DNA from: an uncultured Schlesneria sp.
GTDB lineage: Bacteria; Planctomycetota; Planctomycetia; Planctomycetales; Planctomycetaceae
Assembly (NCBI GenBank): GCA_903871875.1
Contig: CAIQIR010000149.1
Coordinates: 1 to 64,000 of the forward strand
Reading direction: 5' to 3'
DNA: 64,000 nucleotides
This document shows positions 30,373-40,583 of this stretch, piece by piece. Below the pieces are notes generated by a model. It searched no databases, was not told the origin of the DNA, and saw only the letters and a program-made list of their open reading frames with translations. Position 1 is the stretch's first letter; every line of letters starts with the position of its first letter. The translations under genes and the position numbers were made by a program.

Positions 30373-31932
30373 TCACATCACCGAGAAGTAGTTGATAACG
30401 GCGAAATCAAATGATGCGGCAGTCATCTTCCGAGGTTGGCTTTTGTAAGTGCAGTAGTTCTTCACTTGCAGCAGAAGGTCTCGTGGTTGGCACGATCGGA
30501 AGGGGCGATTCACTTTTCGATAGTGCGTCTCGATCAAATAGTCGACCGCATCTGAGTCGTATTGGAAACCCATTTTTGGCGAAAGTCGGCGAAGAATCTC
30601 TCGAAATTCCTCGTCTGTCGGATCGGGAACCTGAATTTTGTATGGGATACGCCGCAGGAACGCCCCATCGACCAAGTCTTTCGGTTCCAAGTTGGTCGAA
30701 AAGATAATGAGCTGATCGAACGGCACCTGGATTTTCTTACCGCTAGGCAAATTGAGAAAGTCGTATCGCTTTTCCAACGGCACAATCCAGCGATTCAACA
30801 GTTCATCAACGGGCATTCGTTGTCGACCGAAGTCGTCAATCACCAGTGTGCCGCAATTGCTTTTCAATTGCAGTGGCGCTTCGCAAACCTTGGTTTGCTG
30901 ATTCTGGCAGACTTCTAACTCGGACATCGTCAACTCGCCCCCGGCCACGACCGTCGGGCGCACGATCTGAACCCAACGTGGATCGACCCCGGACAAATCA
31001 AACAAGGCGTTCGTCGATTCTTGAGCCACCTCTTCGTGAACTCCAGGGTCGTAAAGACGAATAATATCGCCATCGATTCCCAGTGCCCGCGGAATCCAGA
31101 TCGTGGACCCAAAACAGCTGGTGATCCGTTCGGCAATGCTGGTCTTGCCGTTCCCTGGTGCTCCGAACAGGAACATCCCGCGGCCAGAATTGATCGCCGG
31201 ACCAAGTTGATCGAGCAGCCCAGGGTTGATCAGCAAATCAGCAAAAGCGTCTCGCAGATTCTGCTCGTTGACCGGCTGTTTGGCGATACTTTGCAGTTCC
31301 ATCGACTTCAGATAATCGCGCAGCGACACCGGTGCCGAGCCATAATAAGTACACTCTTCCGAATACCGCCGAGCTCGTTCGCGCCCTTGCTCGGTAATCC
31401 CATATTCATAGTCCCCCATATCGGCCGAATTGACCAACGAAAGCAATTGATCAAATTTCAGGGCCTTCAAAATGGGATCGATAATGCCGAACGGCATGCG
31501 AATCTGATGGGCGATCGAACGACCAGTGGAACTCCCTTTCTGCAGCAGGTATTTCAAAACCAAGCGTTCGATCTCATCCGCAGTCAGTCCCGATTCGAAC
31601 AATGTCTCCGGAACTTTCGGCAGAAATTTCTCTGAGTCGACCGATTGCTGAGCCCCCAGTAACGTTTGGACGCGGCTGAAGAGAGCGGACAAGTGAGAAT
31701 CCGCCAACACCGCGTCGGGAATATGACGTTTGGGGATCCACGAAGTTGACGAAGAATCGAGATCGGCCGACGTCTCAGTTTCGCTGGACGGCGGAACCGA
31801 TTCCTGCCCGGGCAACGTAGCAATGCCTCCTGCACCGTCTTGCATTTTCATCTCGTTCGTCGTCCGTTCTGAACTGCTGGCCGCGCGCGCCGTTAATGAT
31901 GACAACGCTGCCTGGAGATTTGCGAGTTGCAT
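30373..31932 (-). CDS. AAA+ ATPase with winged-helix-like N-terminal domain
   Basis: This protein of about 519 residues has a P-loop ATPase domain: GAPGNGKTS near 259, Walker [11 protein letters not shown] near 362, sensor-1 IIFSTNLEP, and an arginine-finger-like FLRRIPYKI. Residues about 100-210 ([29 protein letters not shown] ... [14 protein letters not shown]) look like a winged helix. The first 90 residues are low complexity. The kinase stop overlaps an in-frame TTG at 31950; I prefer ATG 31932. It is downstream of, and coupled to, the hybrid histidine kinase. The family is recognisable as a AAA+ protein but has no named role. It may be a switch or remodelling ATPase controlled by the kinase, which is inference. 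Confidence 0.8.
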   Translation of the reverse strand: MQLANLQAALSSLTARAASSSERTTNEMKMQDGAGGIATLPGQESVPPSSETETSADLDSSSTSWIPKRHIPDAVLADSHLSALFSRVQTLLGAQQSVDSEKFLPKVPETLFESGLTADEIERLVLKYLLQKGSSTGRSIAHQIRMPFGIIDPILKALKFDQLLSLVNSADMGDYEYGITEQGRERARRYSEECTYYGSAPVSLRDYLKSMELQSIAKQPVNEQNLRDAFADLLINPGLLDQLGPAINSGRGMFLFGAPGNGKTSIAERITSCFGSTIWIPRALGIDGDIIRLYDPGVHEEVAQESTNALFDLSGVDPRWVQIVRPTVVAGGELTMSELEVCQNQQTKVCEAPLQLKSNCGTLVIDDFGRQRMPVDELLNRWIVPLEKRYDFLNLPSGKKIQVPFDQLIIFSTNLEPKDLVDGAFLRRIPYKIQVPDPTDEEFREILRRLSPKMGFQYDSDAVDYLIETHYRKVNRPFRSCQPRDLLLQVKNYCTYKSQPRKMTAASFDFAVINYFSVM

Positions 31933-31946
31933 GTTGGGGATTCCAC

Positions 31947-34358
31947 TCAAGCCAGCACCGGCAATGATGCGAGTTCGATGGCGACCGCTTTCGCGAGTTC
32001 GTCAATTTCGCGCAATACGATTTCGATCCTGTCGTGGCTACGCTGGTCAGCCAGACGCTCCAATCGACTGGACGGAACGGTGAATTGCTCATAGCCCGCT
32101 GTGCCACCACTGCCTTTCAACCAATGAGCCAGTTCCACTAGCTGATTCCATTCTTCGGAGGCATAGGCGAGCTTCATTCGCTGGACCTGACACGACAGTT
32201 TCTCCGAAAACTCTTCCACGATCTCTCGAAACGTTTCGTCATCAAGCGGAAGTGCACATCGGACGCGGACTTTCGGGGCATCTTCGAAGTCCTTCGCGTT
32301 TTTCAAATCCAGGCATTCGATAGGTTCCGGTTGGCCGGAAAGCCCGTGAAATTCAAAAGAATCCAGCGTTTCATCACACGAAATCGACTTCAGCGACTTC
32401 GATTCACTATCGGCACGACTGGCCGCGTTCAACAACTCTGCGATTTTCGACAACAGACGCGCTTCCTGGATTGGCTTGGACAAATACTCCGAACAACCAG
32501 CTTTGCGACATTTTTCCGAGACGCCTGCCATCGCATGAGCCGTCAAAGCCACGATTGGAATCGTCAGTCCTTTGGCTCGCAGTTCTGTTGCTGCCGTGTA
32601 ACCGTCCTTCACCGGCATCTGCATATCCATCAGAATCAGGTTGAATTCATGACTCATCGCCAGATCAACGCCGACCTGTCCGTTTGCGGCATCCATGACT
32701 TCGATCCCGCGACGTTCGAGCATTTTGTGGATCAGACGGCGATTCGTATCTCCGTCTTCGACCAAGAGTACTCGAGAACCACTGGGAATCGAACCGATTT
32801 GATCAAGCGATTCGGTTTCCGTGTGTGGAATCAGATCAGATACCGGAGCCGTTGCTCGCTGTTCAAGCTGACCGATGTCACCGGTCGGAATCGTTGCGGT
32901 AAACGTGCTGCCCGCGCCCGGTTCACTTTCCACCGTCAAGGAACCACCCAATTCTTCGGCGATCTTGCGGCTGATGCTAAGCCCCAGTCCGGTTCCTCCA
33001 AATCGACGAGTCATCGAAGCGTCGGCTTGGGAAAACGGAGTGAAGATCGTGTTTTGCTTGTCGGCAGGTATTCCAATGCCCGAATCGATCACCTGAATCT
33101 GCAAGCTACGCTGGTTCACGGCCAGACGTACAATCACGTGGACGCCGCCCCGTTCGGTGAATTTGATCGCATTGCCGATCAAGTTGATCAGCAATTGCCG
33201 TAACTTGGCAGGATCGGTCATGACTCGCTTGGGAACCGGACCAATCCAGTTGTAGTCCAGACCGAGCCCCTTGGCCAGCGCGTTGACGCGGGTGATCGAG
33301 ACCACATCGGCCACCAATTGATGTGGCGAAACCGGGATATTTTCGATCGTCATGCAACCGGCTTCGATCTTCGACAGATCGAGAATATTGCTAATCAAAC
33401 CCAGTAGATGTTCGCCGCTCGAGCAAATGGTGTTCAGGAATTCGACACGTTCGTCTTCGCTGTCGAAATTCCCGGACCGCAGCATGTTGGCAAATCCAAT
33501 GATCGCATTCATTGGCGTGCGAATTTCATGACTCATATTGGCCAGGAACACCGATTTCGCGACCGAAGCGGCCGTCGCTTCTTTGGTCTTCTGCTCCAGT
33601 TCAAGCGTTCGTTCCCTGACCAGACTTTCCAGGTTTTGCTGATGCCGCTCCAATTCCTCGTCGCGGGCTTCAATCGTGCCCAGCATCTCATTGAATCGAT
33701 CCACCAATTCGCCCAGTTCATCACCGGTTTCTTTTTCCGCGCGAACCGAAAAATCGCCGCTTGTGGTCACATGATGAGCTGTATCCACCAGGTGCAGCAC
33801 CGGACCTGAAATGAATCGCTGCAAGCGAGCCGCCAAAGCCACGGCGATCAACAGACTGAGGCAGCACATGCAACTGGCAACCAACACCTGATCCCACCAG
33901 CGTGAGGCCAGTTTCTCCACGCTGATCCGCAAATAAAGATGACCGAACGTCGATTTGTCTCGACGAATTGGACGAAGAATGTGCAGAAATCCGTCGGCAG
34001 TAAACGTTCCGTTCATTTGCCGAGCCCAATCCAAAACGGGAACTTCGGCGGACTGACTTTGAATGGTCGCGTAGGCCACCCCGTCGCGATTGTAAAGACT
34101 TGCCACCGCCACCTGGCGATCTTTGCGAAGTGCGGCAAGCGCATGATTGGCATCATCGAGGTCAGAGAATTCCAGCGACGCCAGACAATTCTGTCCCAGA
34201 ACGTCGGCCAGCGTGACATAACTCTCGACCATTGCCATTTGCGAGAGTTGACGATCAATCATGGACATCGCCGAAATCACGGCCACCATCGACAAGACTG
34301 TCGTCACGACGGCCAGCAGCGTCAACTTCCAACTGATCGATATGTCGCGAAATCTCAT
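31947..34358 (-). CDS. Hybrid sensor histidine kinase (sensor-HAMP-HisKA-HATPase-REC-Hpt)
   Basis: This membrane kinase has about 803 residues. Helix 1 ([20 protein letters not shown]) and helix 2 near 160-180 flank a CHASE8-like extracytoplasmic sensor. A HAMP domain follows. Then come HisKA ([18 protein letters not shown], phosphohistidine) and the ATPase ([31 protein letters not shown]). A receiver domain has RVLLVEDGD and acceptor LILMDMQMP. The C-terminal Hpt has [17 protein letters not shown]. The complete internal phosphorelay suggests that output goes to a separate protein. GGAG 6 bases upstream selects ATG 34358. It heads a two-gene operon with the AAA+ ATPase. Confidence 0.95.
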   Translation of the reverse strand: MRFRDISISWKLTLLAVVTTVLSMVAVISAMSMIDRQLSQMAMVESYVTLADVLGQNCLASLEFSDLDDANHALAALRKDRQVAVASLYNRDGVAYATIQSQSAEVPVLDWARQMNGTFTADGFLHILRPIRRDKSTFGHLYLRISVEKLASRWWDQVLVASCMCCLSLLIAVALAARLQRFISGPVLHLVDTAHHVTTSGDFSVRAEKETGDELGELVDRFNEMLGTIEARDEELERHQQNLESLVRERTLELEQKTKEATAASVAKSVFLANMSHEIRTPMNAIIGFANMLRSGNFDSEDERVEFLNTICSSGEHLLGLISNILDLSKIEAGCMTIENIPVSPHQLVADVVSITRVNALAKGLGLDYNWIGPVPKRVMTDPAKLRQLLINLIGNAIKFTERGGVHVIVRLAVNQRSLQIQVIDSGIGIPADKQNTIFTPFSQADASMTRRFGGTGLGLSISRKIAEELGGSLTVESEPGAGSTFTATIPTGDIGQLEQRATAPVSDLIPHTETESLDQIGSIPSGSRVLLVEDGDTNRRLIHKMLERRGIEVMDAANGQVGVDLAMSHEFNLILMDMQMPVKDGYTAATELRAKGLTIPIVALTAHAMAGVSEKCRKAGCSEYLSKPIQEARLLSKIAELLNAASRADSESKSLKSISCDETLDSFEFHGLSGQPEPIECLDLKNAKDFEDAPKVRVRCALPLDDETFREIVEEFSEKLSCQVQRMKLAYASEEWNQLVELAHWLKGSGGTAGYEQFTVPSSRLERLADQRSHDRIEIVLREIDELAKAVAIELASLPVLA

Positions 34359-35252
34359 GATCACTCCAACCGGCAACGTCGTCCCGCATCAATTTGCTTG
34401 GCGGAACCTTGCGGTCACTCGACTACTCTTCTCCTTTTTTACTTAGTTCTCGGAAAAATGAGCGTGTTGAATTTCTGGAGGCATTCGGTAGAAACGCAGG
34501 CCTCTCGTAGCGGCCTGACTGTGATTGAGCTTTGTAGCGATCGTGAGGGTTACCTCAAAATCAGCAGGTTTGCGGGTGAGGCTTCGGCAGAAACGCTTTT
34601 GTATAGCGAGCACAAACTGACGTCCGCCGCGATTCGGCCCTCTTCCATCAGGGATTCGTTATGAGATCCCCTGCACACCAATGGTCAGAGTTCTGGAATC
34701 GCCGCTTTTAAAAAACTAAAAACTTAGCGGTCACTCGGTCTCACTTCCCGGGATTGTCGCTCTCGGCGATTTCCACTCTGCCGCACCCATCCGTTTGCTT
34801 CCATCCCTGACTCGACCTGACGGATTCCAACCCACGCATTTTCACGACTGCCTGGGTACCGCCTGACCCTCGCCCGAACTATCCAAATGTTAATTCACAC
34901 GAATTTTGGGACGTCGCAGAAAATTCTGCGGCCGACGTGGCCCGATCAGAAATCAGATTTCCGGATCGACTGCGAACCTGTTCCTAACCTCAATACTCCT
35001 TGATAAAAATCAATCTCTGCCACGAGAGATCGGGTCAAGCTTCGAACTCCCGTCGAGGTTTGCTTGATTTCCAGTACGGACGTCCGATATCGTCCAGGCA
35101 AGGGAATTTCCCGGCGGGTCGCAGACGAAGACATTTTGACAAAGAAGGCAACGCTGGACGGCTGGCGAAAGGTGTTGGTTTCTCTCCGTTTCACCGTGGA
35201 GGCGCTCAATCGGCCTCTTTTTTTTAATGCGTGCCGCAGTGGTGAGGTATTG
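34359..35252. other. Long non-coding region upstream of the hybrid kinase
   Basis: This stretch of about 890 bases has no convincing gene; open frames here are short, lack ribosome sites and overlap in antisense. It contains an extended inverted repeat at 34911-34938 and a T8 tract at 35218-35225. Regulatory sequence for the divergent kinase and the small-protein/dapB genes should be in it. A small RNA is possible but I cannot show one. Confidence 0.5.
34911..34938. repeat. Inverted repeat in non-coding region
   Basis: CGCAGAA (34915-34921) pairs with TTCTGCG (34924-34930), extended by an outer ACGTCG/CGACGT pair (34911-34916 and 34933-34938). No T-tract follows, so it is a possible operator or RNA hairpin rather than a terminator. 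Confidence 0.5.
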
Positions 35253-35528
35253 ATGGCGAAGAAAAAAGTCTCGGGAGGACTTGAAGGTTCTCGCATCCGA
35301 GTGAAACCAGGAGTCAATTCACCGGAATTTCCTGAGATTTCATTGGCAGGCTGGACCGGCTCAATCGTTGAAACCTCGGGAAAACCACCGGAACAAAAGG
35401 TCATCATCGAATGGGACGCCCAAACGCTCTCCGGGATGCCGGCGGATTACATCTCGAAATGCGAATCGGGACAGCTTTACCATATGATGGCCAGCCTCGG
35501 CAGTGACGACGTCGAGACGGTGGTCTAG
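35253..35528 (+). CDS. Small conserved-looking protein, SH3-like
   Basis: This predicted cytoplasmic protein of 91 residues begins MAKKKVSGGLEGSRIRVKPG, preceded by GAGG. The segment SLAGWTGSIVETSGKPPEQ followed by VIIEWDAQTLSGMP resembles small SH3-barrel proteins with a GW-x-G turn and a W-D-x-x-T-L motif, found in several phyla without assigned function. I assign no activity. It lies 50 bases upstream of dapB on the same strand and may be cotranscribed. Confidence 0.7.
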   Translation: MAKKKVSGGLEGSRIRVKPGVNSPEFPEISLAGWTGSIVETSGKPPEQKVIIEWDAQTLSGMPADYISKCESGQLYHMMASLGSDDVETVV

Positions 35529-35578
35529 TGACCGCCAAAACGGCGAAATCGCACTTTATAAGATCGAGGATTTGAGAG

Positions 35579-36385
35579 ATGTCGAATATTTTTAAGTTGG
35601 GTGTGAACGGCGCGACGGGACGAATGGGCCAACGCGTCGTGGCATTGGCAACGCAGGACAGCACTCTGCGAATTGCAGGAGCCTATGAGTCAGCGACCTC
35701 AGTCAAACTGGGGCAGGACGTCGGTGAACTAGCCGGCGTCGGGCATCTCGGAATTCCCGTAGAATCCACGATCGATCGCCCGGTTGATGTGATCATCGAT
35801 TTTTCGACGCCCGAAGGTTGCCTACAGATTCTTTCCCGTTGTGAAGAACGTCGAATTCCACTCGTGATCGCCACAACAGGCCTCACGCCGCACCAAAAAT
35901 CTCTGGTCGCGTCGGCCGCCCAGATGACCCCGATTCTGATGGCCCCGAGTATGAGTCTCGCGGTGAATATCGCGATGAAACTGGTGGCCGACGCGGGCCG
36001 GGCTCTGAAGGACCATTCCAGCGGAGTGGATGTTGAAATCATCGAACGCCATCATCGATACAAAGAGGATGCTCCGAGCGGTACGGCGCTCAAATTTGGA
36101 GAAATTGTCGCCAAAGAGATGGGCCAGACCAACCACATTCACGGCCGCGAGGGCCGGATTGGTCAACGACCGCGACAAGAAATTGGTTATCACGCGTTGC
36201 GAGTCGGCGACAATGTCGGCGAACATACGATTGTGTTCGGGATGCTGGGCGAAACGCTGGAAGTGACCGTCCGCGGGCAGTCACGGGACAGCTACGCTTT
36301 GGGGGCGCTGACTGCCGCCAAATTCCTCGTCACGCAGTCCGCGGGGCTCTACACGATGAACGACGCTCTTGGGCTGTCGGTATAA
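35579..36385 (+). CDS. dapB: 4-hydroxy-tetrahydrodipicolinate reductase DapB
   Basis: DapB reduces the DapA product with NAD(P)H in lysine and diaminopimelate synthesis. The protein has 268 residues, as expected. GVNGATGRMGQRV is the nucleotide-binding loop. DVIIDFSTPEG and VIATTGLT line the cofactor site. IIERHHRYKEDAPSGTAL, near 150-167, contains the catalytic His and Lys. The C-terminus (RDSYALGALTAAKFL) fits the family. ATG 35579 begins MSNIFKLG. No other lysine gene is adjacent. Planctomycetes use diaminopimelate both for lysine and for their thin peptidoglycan. Confidence 0.97.
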   Translation: MSNIFKLGVNGATGRMGQRVVALATQDSTLRIAGAYESATSVKLGQDVGELAGVGHLGIPVESTIDRPVDVIIDFSTPEGCLQILSRCEERRIPLVIATTGLTPHQKSLVASAAQMTPILMAPSMSLAVNIAMKLVADAGRALKDHSSGVDVEIIERHHRYKEDAPSGTALKFGEIVAKEMGQTNHIHGREGRIGQRPRQEIGYHALRVGDNVGEHTIVFGMLGETLEVTVRGQSRDSYALGALTAAKFLVTQSAGLYTMNDALGLSV

Positions 36386-36486
36386 TCGATTGTCCAGATC
36401 ATCTCCGTCGATCAAGAGAAGATGTCTGATCGTCCCTTACCGGACTGAAAACTTCGCACGTATCTTTTTACGATCGTTGATCTTCC

Positions 36487-37737
36487 ATGATTTCCGCACC
36501 GCAGCCAACGTTTGACGTTGAATCCGTTCGTCGCGATTTTCCGATCCTGTCACAATACCTGCCAAATGGTCGACCGCTTGTCTATCTTGATACGGCGGCC
36601 ACGTCGCAAAAACCACGCGTCGTCATCGAAAAATTGACGGAATGTCTTGAACAATACAACTCGAACGTCCACCGGGGCATCCATCAACTGGGTGACCGGA
36701 TGACGACCGAACTCGAAAACGCTCGCGAAAAAGTCCAACGGTTTCTGGGGGCAAAAGACGTCAACGAGATTGTGTTCACCTCGGGCACGACAATGTCGTT
36801 GAATTTGGTTGCGCACGGGTGGGCCAGAAAGTTCCTCAAGCCGGGTGACGAAATCCTCGTCAATGCCATGGAACATCATGCGAACCTGGTTCCCTGGCAA
36901 TTGGCGGCCAAAGCCACCGGCGCCGTTCTCAAATATATTCCCCTCACCGGTGATGGCCGGCTCGATCTGTCGGAGCTGGACCTGTACCTGACATCGCGCA
37001 CCAAACTTGTCGCGGTGACAGCAATGTCGAACGTTTTGGGCACGATCAATCCTATCGCCGACCTGGCCCGTCAAGCCCATGCTGTGGGAGCGTTGATTTG
37101 CGTCGACGCCGCTCAAAGCGTACCCCACAGTCCTACGGATGTGGTCGCCTCCAATATCGACTTTCTCGCTTTTTCAGGTCACAAACTTTATGCACCGACC
37201 GGCATCGGAGTTCTGTATGCTCGTCAGACGTTACTGGAGAACATGGATCCGTTTCTGGCCGGCGGCCATATGATTCGCGAAGTTCACGAACAATCGTCGA
37301 CTTGGGCAGATCCGCCGGCGAAATTTGAAGCAGGAACGTGCCCCTTCGTCGAGGCGGTTGCGCTGGGCACGGCAATCGATTACATCGAAACACTTGGCCT
37401 GAACCGCATCGCAGAATATGAACATCAACTGTCGACTTACGCGCATCAACGACTGAGCCAGGTGCCCGGCATTCGTATTCTGGGGCCGGATGTGGCCCAC
37501 AAAGGAGCCATCCTCAGTTTTGTCGTCGACGGGGTTCATCCGCACGACTTGTCGGATCTGCTTGATCGAGAGGGGGTCGCGATCCGCGCCGGCCACCACT
37601 GCACGATGCCACTTCATGATTTGCTGAACATCACGTCGTCGGCCCGCGCCAGTCTGGCGTTCTATAACACGACCGCCGAAGTCGACAAACTGGTCGAGGC
37701 CCTGCAGTCTGCCCGAAAGGTCTTCCGACTCAAGTAG
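36487..37737 (+). CDS. sufS: Cysteine desulfurase SufS
   Basis: SufS is a PLP enzyme that takes sulfur from cysteine for Fe-S cluster assembly. This protein has 416 residues of the group II (SufS/CsdA) type. It has VYLDTAATSQKP, SNVHRGIHQLGDRMT, FTSGTTMSLNLVAHGWA, HHANLVPWQ, the PLP lysine in FSGHKLYAPTGIG near 231, and the active cysteine in IRAGHHCTMPLH near 371. sufB, sufC, sufD and sufE are not in the window, so it may serve a cluster system encoded elsewhere. The ATG at 36487 follows dapB by about 100 bases. Confidence 0.95.
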   Translation: MISAPQPTFDVESVRRDFPILSQYLPNGRPLVYLDTAATSQKPRVVIEKLTECLEQYNSNVHRGIHQLGDRMTTELENAREKVQRFLGAKDVNEIVFTSGTTMSLNLVAHGWARKFLKPGDEILVNAMEHHANLVPWQLAAKATGAVLKYIPLTGDGRLDLSELDLYLTSRTKLVAVTAMSNVLGTINPIADLARQAHAVGALICVDAAQSVPHSPTDVVASNIDFLAFSGHKLYAPTGIGVLYARQTLLENMDPFLAGGHMIREVHEQSSTWADPPAKFEAGTCPFVEAVALGTAIDYIETLGLNRIAEYEHQLSTYAHQRLSQVPGIRILGPDVAHKGAILSFVVDGVHPHDLSDLLDREGVAIRAGHHCTMPLHDLLNITSSARASLAFYNTTAEVDKLVEALQSARKVFRLK

Positions 37738-37770
37738 CCGGGCAGCAGCGAACCCGATCACGCAGTCAGA

Positions 37771-38187
37771 TCACCACATCTCTTCAATCTGCTGTTGATT
37801 GACGACGGCGCGACGGCCCACTCCAAACCGCTCGGGAGCTGTTGAAGTAATTCGCAGCCAGATTTGCTTATTGTCGCAAATGCCTTCAACAGCCAGATGC
37901 GCACCCAATTCGTCATCAGAGCCCAGCGATTGTGACTGCCAGGAAATCGTTCCGACTTCTGAAAAGCATTGCAGTATGCCGCTGATGTCGACATTGAATG
38001 AGGCATGGCAAGTGAGTCCGTCCTGCGGTCCACCGACAATCTCTGTCCGCGACGCGAAAACAGTCACTTCCCAAATGTCTTTCACTTGCTGGTAATGGCA
38101 ACCTAACGGCGATAACACGTCATACGCATGAATGTTTGACGTGACCGAATCCACGAAATTCGACAACCAGCTCGGAGGGGACACCAT
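37771..38187 (-). CDS. Hypothetical protein, 138 residues
   Basis: I do not recognise this protein. It begins MVSPPSWLSNFVDSVTSN and is acidic to neutral, with no signal peptide or membrane segment. GRRAVVNQQQIEEMW closes it. AGGAAAG 7 bases before the ATG and coding-like composition make it a likely real gene. It converges with sufS, leaving 33 bases between stops. There is no functional clue from neighbours. Confidence 0.65.
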   Translation of the reverse strand: MVSPPSWLSNFVDSVTSNIHAYDVLSPLGCHYQQVKDIWEVTVFASRTEIVGGPQDGLTCHASFNVDISGILQCFSEVGTISWQSQSLGSDDELGAHLAVEGICDNKQIWLRITSTAPERFGVGRRAVVNQQQIEEMW

Positions 38188-38595
38188 GACACAACTTTCC
38201 TGTAATGTCAGCCGACGAAATCAATGTCAAAAATGATCAAGTACGGAAGACGTTACAGGCACATCTAATGCCATGTGGGCAAAAACAAAATCTTTTCTTG
38301 AGGATGATTTTGTATTCACGGCAGAAACGTTCGACATCGCATCATTTCAACATCGCTAGCGGTCGAATTTCCACCACTTAAGTTCATTCGAGGGCCTGTC
38401 GATTCAATCCGAGCGGCGTTCGATTCCCTCGGCCGTACTGATGCGTGATTAGTGTGCCCGAATGATCGCCTCAACCTCTGCATCCAGAATTCTCACAGAG
38501 CATCGGTTGATGCACCGCCAATTCGGAGAATGTGACCACGAGACAACAAAATGTTAAATCCCGTTAGCACGTATTCGTCCGGTGTATCGAACTAA
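38188..38595. other. Non-coding region beyond the tad genes
   Basis: This 408-base stretch lies between the hypothetical gene's start and the tadC end. No convincing frame, terminator or RNA motif is visible. A tRNA-like GTTCGATTCC at 38417 lacks matching stems. Confidence 0.5.
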
Positions 38596-39510
38596 TTACA
38601 TGTTACACATCTTGATCGCGGCCGGGCCGACCAGGACCACGAAGATACCGGGGAAGATAAATAGGATCATGGGAAACAACATTTGAACCGCTGTTTTCTG
38701 AGCTTTTTCTTCCGCCATCTGTCGGCGTTTGGTACGCATTGCTTCTGACTGAACTCGCAAGGCCTGCGCGATCGAAGAACCAAATCGTTCCGATTGAATC
38801 AGTGTCGCGACGAGTGCTTTCATGTCATCGCACCCGGTTCGCACCCCCAAATCGTGAAGTACGTCACGCCGCGTTCGTCCCATCTGTAATTGCATGTTCG
38901 CGAGGTTGAGTTCACTGCACAATTCGGGAGCGGTGTCACACAGCTCTTCTGCGATTCGTCGCATCCCGGCGTCAAGCCCCAGCCCAGCTTCCACGCAGAC
39001 GACCAACAGGTCCAGGCAGTCGGGCATCGACAAAAAGATCTTTTGCTTTCGCGACGACGACAGAAACGCCACCGCCAGATCGGGAATGTAAAACAAAAAT
39101 CCCGCCACGCACGCGATGGTCAAGTAACCGTTTTGAGTCGCACCGTAAGTCAACATGCCCACGCCACCGCCCAGGATTGCCCCCACTAAAAGGAGTAGCA
39201 TCTTCAGGGCCAGATAGATTTGCGCCGCATTGGGCAAATTGTATCCCGCAGTGGCCAGTCGAACTCGCAGTTCGTTGCTTTCGAGTTCAGATTTAGGTTG
39301 CAAGGCTTTGGAAAGGGTCGGCGCCGCTCGCTCGAACAAGCTCATGCCATTTTTCCCTTTTCCTTTCCCCCCGCGCAACGTCGGATCGCGCATTTCATCC
39401 AACCGTTCGGTGGCGCGCGATTCGTCTTTGCTAAAAAGACTCAGTACGGCCCACACTCCGACGGCAAATGCGCCGAAAATCATCCAGGGTAATAGTGTTG
39501 CGATTGACAT
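38596..39510 (-). CDS. tadC: Tad/Flp pilus inner-membrane protein TadC
   Basis: This T2SS-F family protein of about 304 residues has membrane helices at the N-terminus (LLPWMIFGAFAVGVWAVL), near the middle (ALKMLLLLVGAILGGGVGML, TIACVAGFLFYIPDLAVAFL) and at the end (FPMILFIFPGIFVVLVGPA). The cytoplasmic GspF-type segment includes DCLDLLVVCVEAGLGLDAGMRRIAEEL. The pair TadB/TadC forms the inner-membrane platform of the Flp pilus or type IVc machine. The ATG at 39510 lies 51 bases after tadB. It is the last gene of the tadABC operon. Confidence 0.9.
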   Translation of the reverse strand: MSIATLLPWMIFGAFAVGVWAVLSLFSKDESRATERLDEMRDPTLRGGKGKGKNGMSLFERAAPTLSKALQPKSELESNELRVRLATAGYNLPNAAQIYLALKMLLLLVGAILGGGVGMLTYGATQNGYLTIACVAGFLFYIPDLAVAFLSSSRKQKIFLSMPDCLDLLVVCVEAGLGLDAGMRRIAEELCDTAPELCSELNLANMQLQMGRTRRDVLHDLGVRTGCDDMKALVATLIQSERFGSSIAQALRVQSEAMRTKRRQMAEEKAQKTAVQMLFPMILFIFPGIFVVLVGPAAIKMCNM

Positions 39511-39560
39511 GATGGCCTCGAACGCTGGTCGAACTTTGATGCGAAAACTGATGGAGCAAA

Positions 39561-40532
39561 TCAAACTTTGATATCGATGATCTTCTTAATGACGAACGCG
39601 CCGAAGATCTGCATGACGATGGCGAATCCGATCATCTTTTTTCCAAATTCAGTGGCAAACAGCAACATGACGTAGTCGCGATTGATGAAATAAACCGCGA
39701 TGAACAGCCCGATGGGCAATGCCATCAACACGGCGCCACTTAGACGACCTTCGCCAGTCAACGCTTGAACCATCCCCAGGATTTTGAAACGTTCGCGAAC
39801 GACTTCGCAGATCTTGTCGATGATTTCCGCCAGGTCACCACCGGTCTGTCGTTGGATCGATACTGCGGTCACAAAAAATTTCAAATCCAGATTGGGCAGC
39901 CGTTTCAGCATGCTTTTGAGGGCCGCCTCGATTGGAACTCCGAGATTCTGCTCTTCATAGGCTCGCATGAATTCCACGGAAATCGGCGCGGCCATTTCTT
40001 CGGCCACCATGTGCAGGCCGGCATTCAGACTGTGGCCCGAGCGCAGGGCTCGCGCGATCAGCCCCAAGGCATCGGGAATCTGCTTGCCAAATTTCGCAAA
40101 CCGACGTTTTCGACGGAGGACCAACCACACTAGTGGCAACGGGCCCGTCAGAAACGCCAGTAACGGAAGCAGCGGTCCCGGCAGATTGGTGACGATTCCG
40201 ACCACCGGCCCAACCAAGCCGCAACCCACCATCAATAGAACCAGTGTCTGCATGTCAATCGGTGAATTGGCTTGTTCCAGAAATGTTCCCCAGCCGCCCA
40301 GTCCTCCAAACACTTTTCCAAGTGCACTGACGGCCCCCGTGCCTAAGCTGGAAAAGTCTTGGCGCATGATGCCCCGACTGACTTCCGCGTCTTGGGATTT
40401 GGTTCCCGCCAACGCGTCCAGCCGATCCTCGGCCTTGGTTTTGGTAAATTCCTTGAACATCGACAGAATTCCTGCAGCCATGGCGGCCGCCGCCACAAAT
40501 GCGGCAATCGAAATAATGACGACTGGACTCAT
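39561..40532 (-). CDS. tadB: Tad/Flp pilus inner-membrane protein TadB
   Basis: This T2SS-F family protein has 323 residues. Membrane segments lie at the N-terminus (VVIISIAAFVAAAAMAAGIL), in the middle (GLVGPVVGIVTNLPGPLLPLLAFL) and at the C-terminus (AVLMALPIGLFIAVYFI, MIGFAIVMQIFGAFVI). The conserved cytoplasmic core includes QIPDALGLIARALRSGHSL and QRQTGGDLAEIIDKI. GGAGG 6 bases before the ATG supports the start. It lies between tadA and tadC. Confidence 0.92.
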   Translation of the reverse strand: MSPVVIISIAAFVAAAAMAAGILSMFKEFTKTKAEDRLDALAGTKSQDAEVSRGIMRQDFSSLGTGAVSALGKVFGGLGGWGTFLEQANSPIDMQTLVLLMVGCGLVGPVVGIVTNLPGPLLPLLAFLTGPLPLVWLVLRRKRRFAKFGKQIPDALGLIARALRSGHSLNAGLHMVAEEMAAPISVEFMRAYEEQNLGVPIEAALKSMLKRLPNLDLKFFVTAVSIQRQTGGDLAEIIDKICEVVRERFKILGMVQALTGEGRLSGAVLMALPIGLFIAVYFINRDYVMLLFATEFGKKMIGFAIVMQIFGAFVIKKIIDIKV

Positions 40533-40583
40533 TTCAACTCCTCCCCCATTCCCAATTCAATACGATGTTCGATACCCGACGAT

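Noticed and set aside
34946-35407. 153-codon minus-strand frame over the small SH3-like gene
   Set aside because: It overlaps a better-supported plus-strand gene with a good ribosome site and has no motif.
38410-38440. tRNA-like TPsiC sequence GTTCGATTCC
   Set aside because: It has no paired T stem, anticodon stem or acceptor stem around it.
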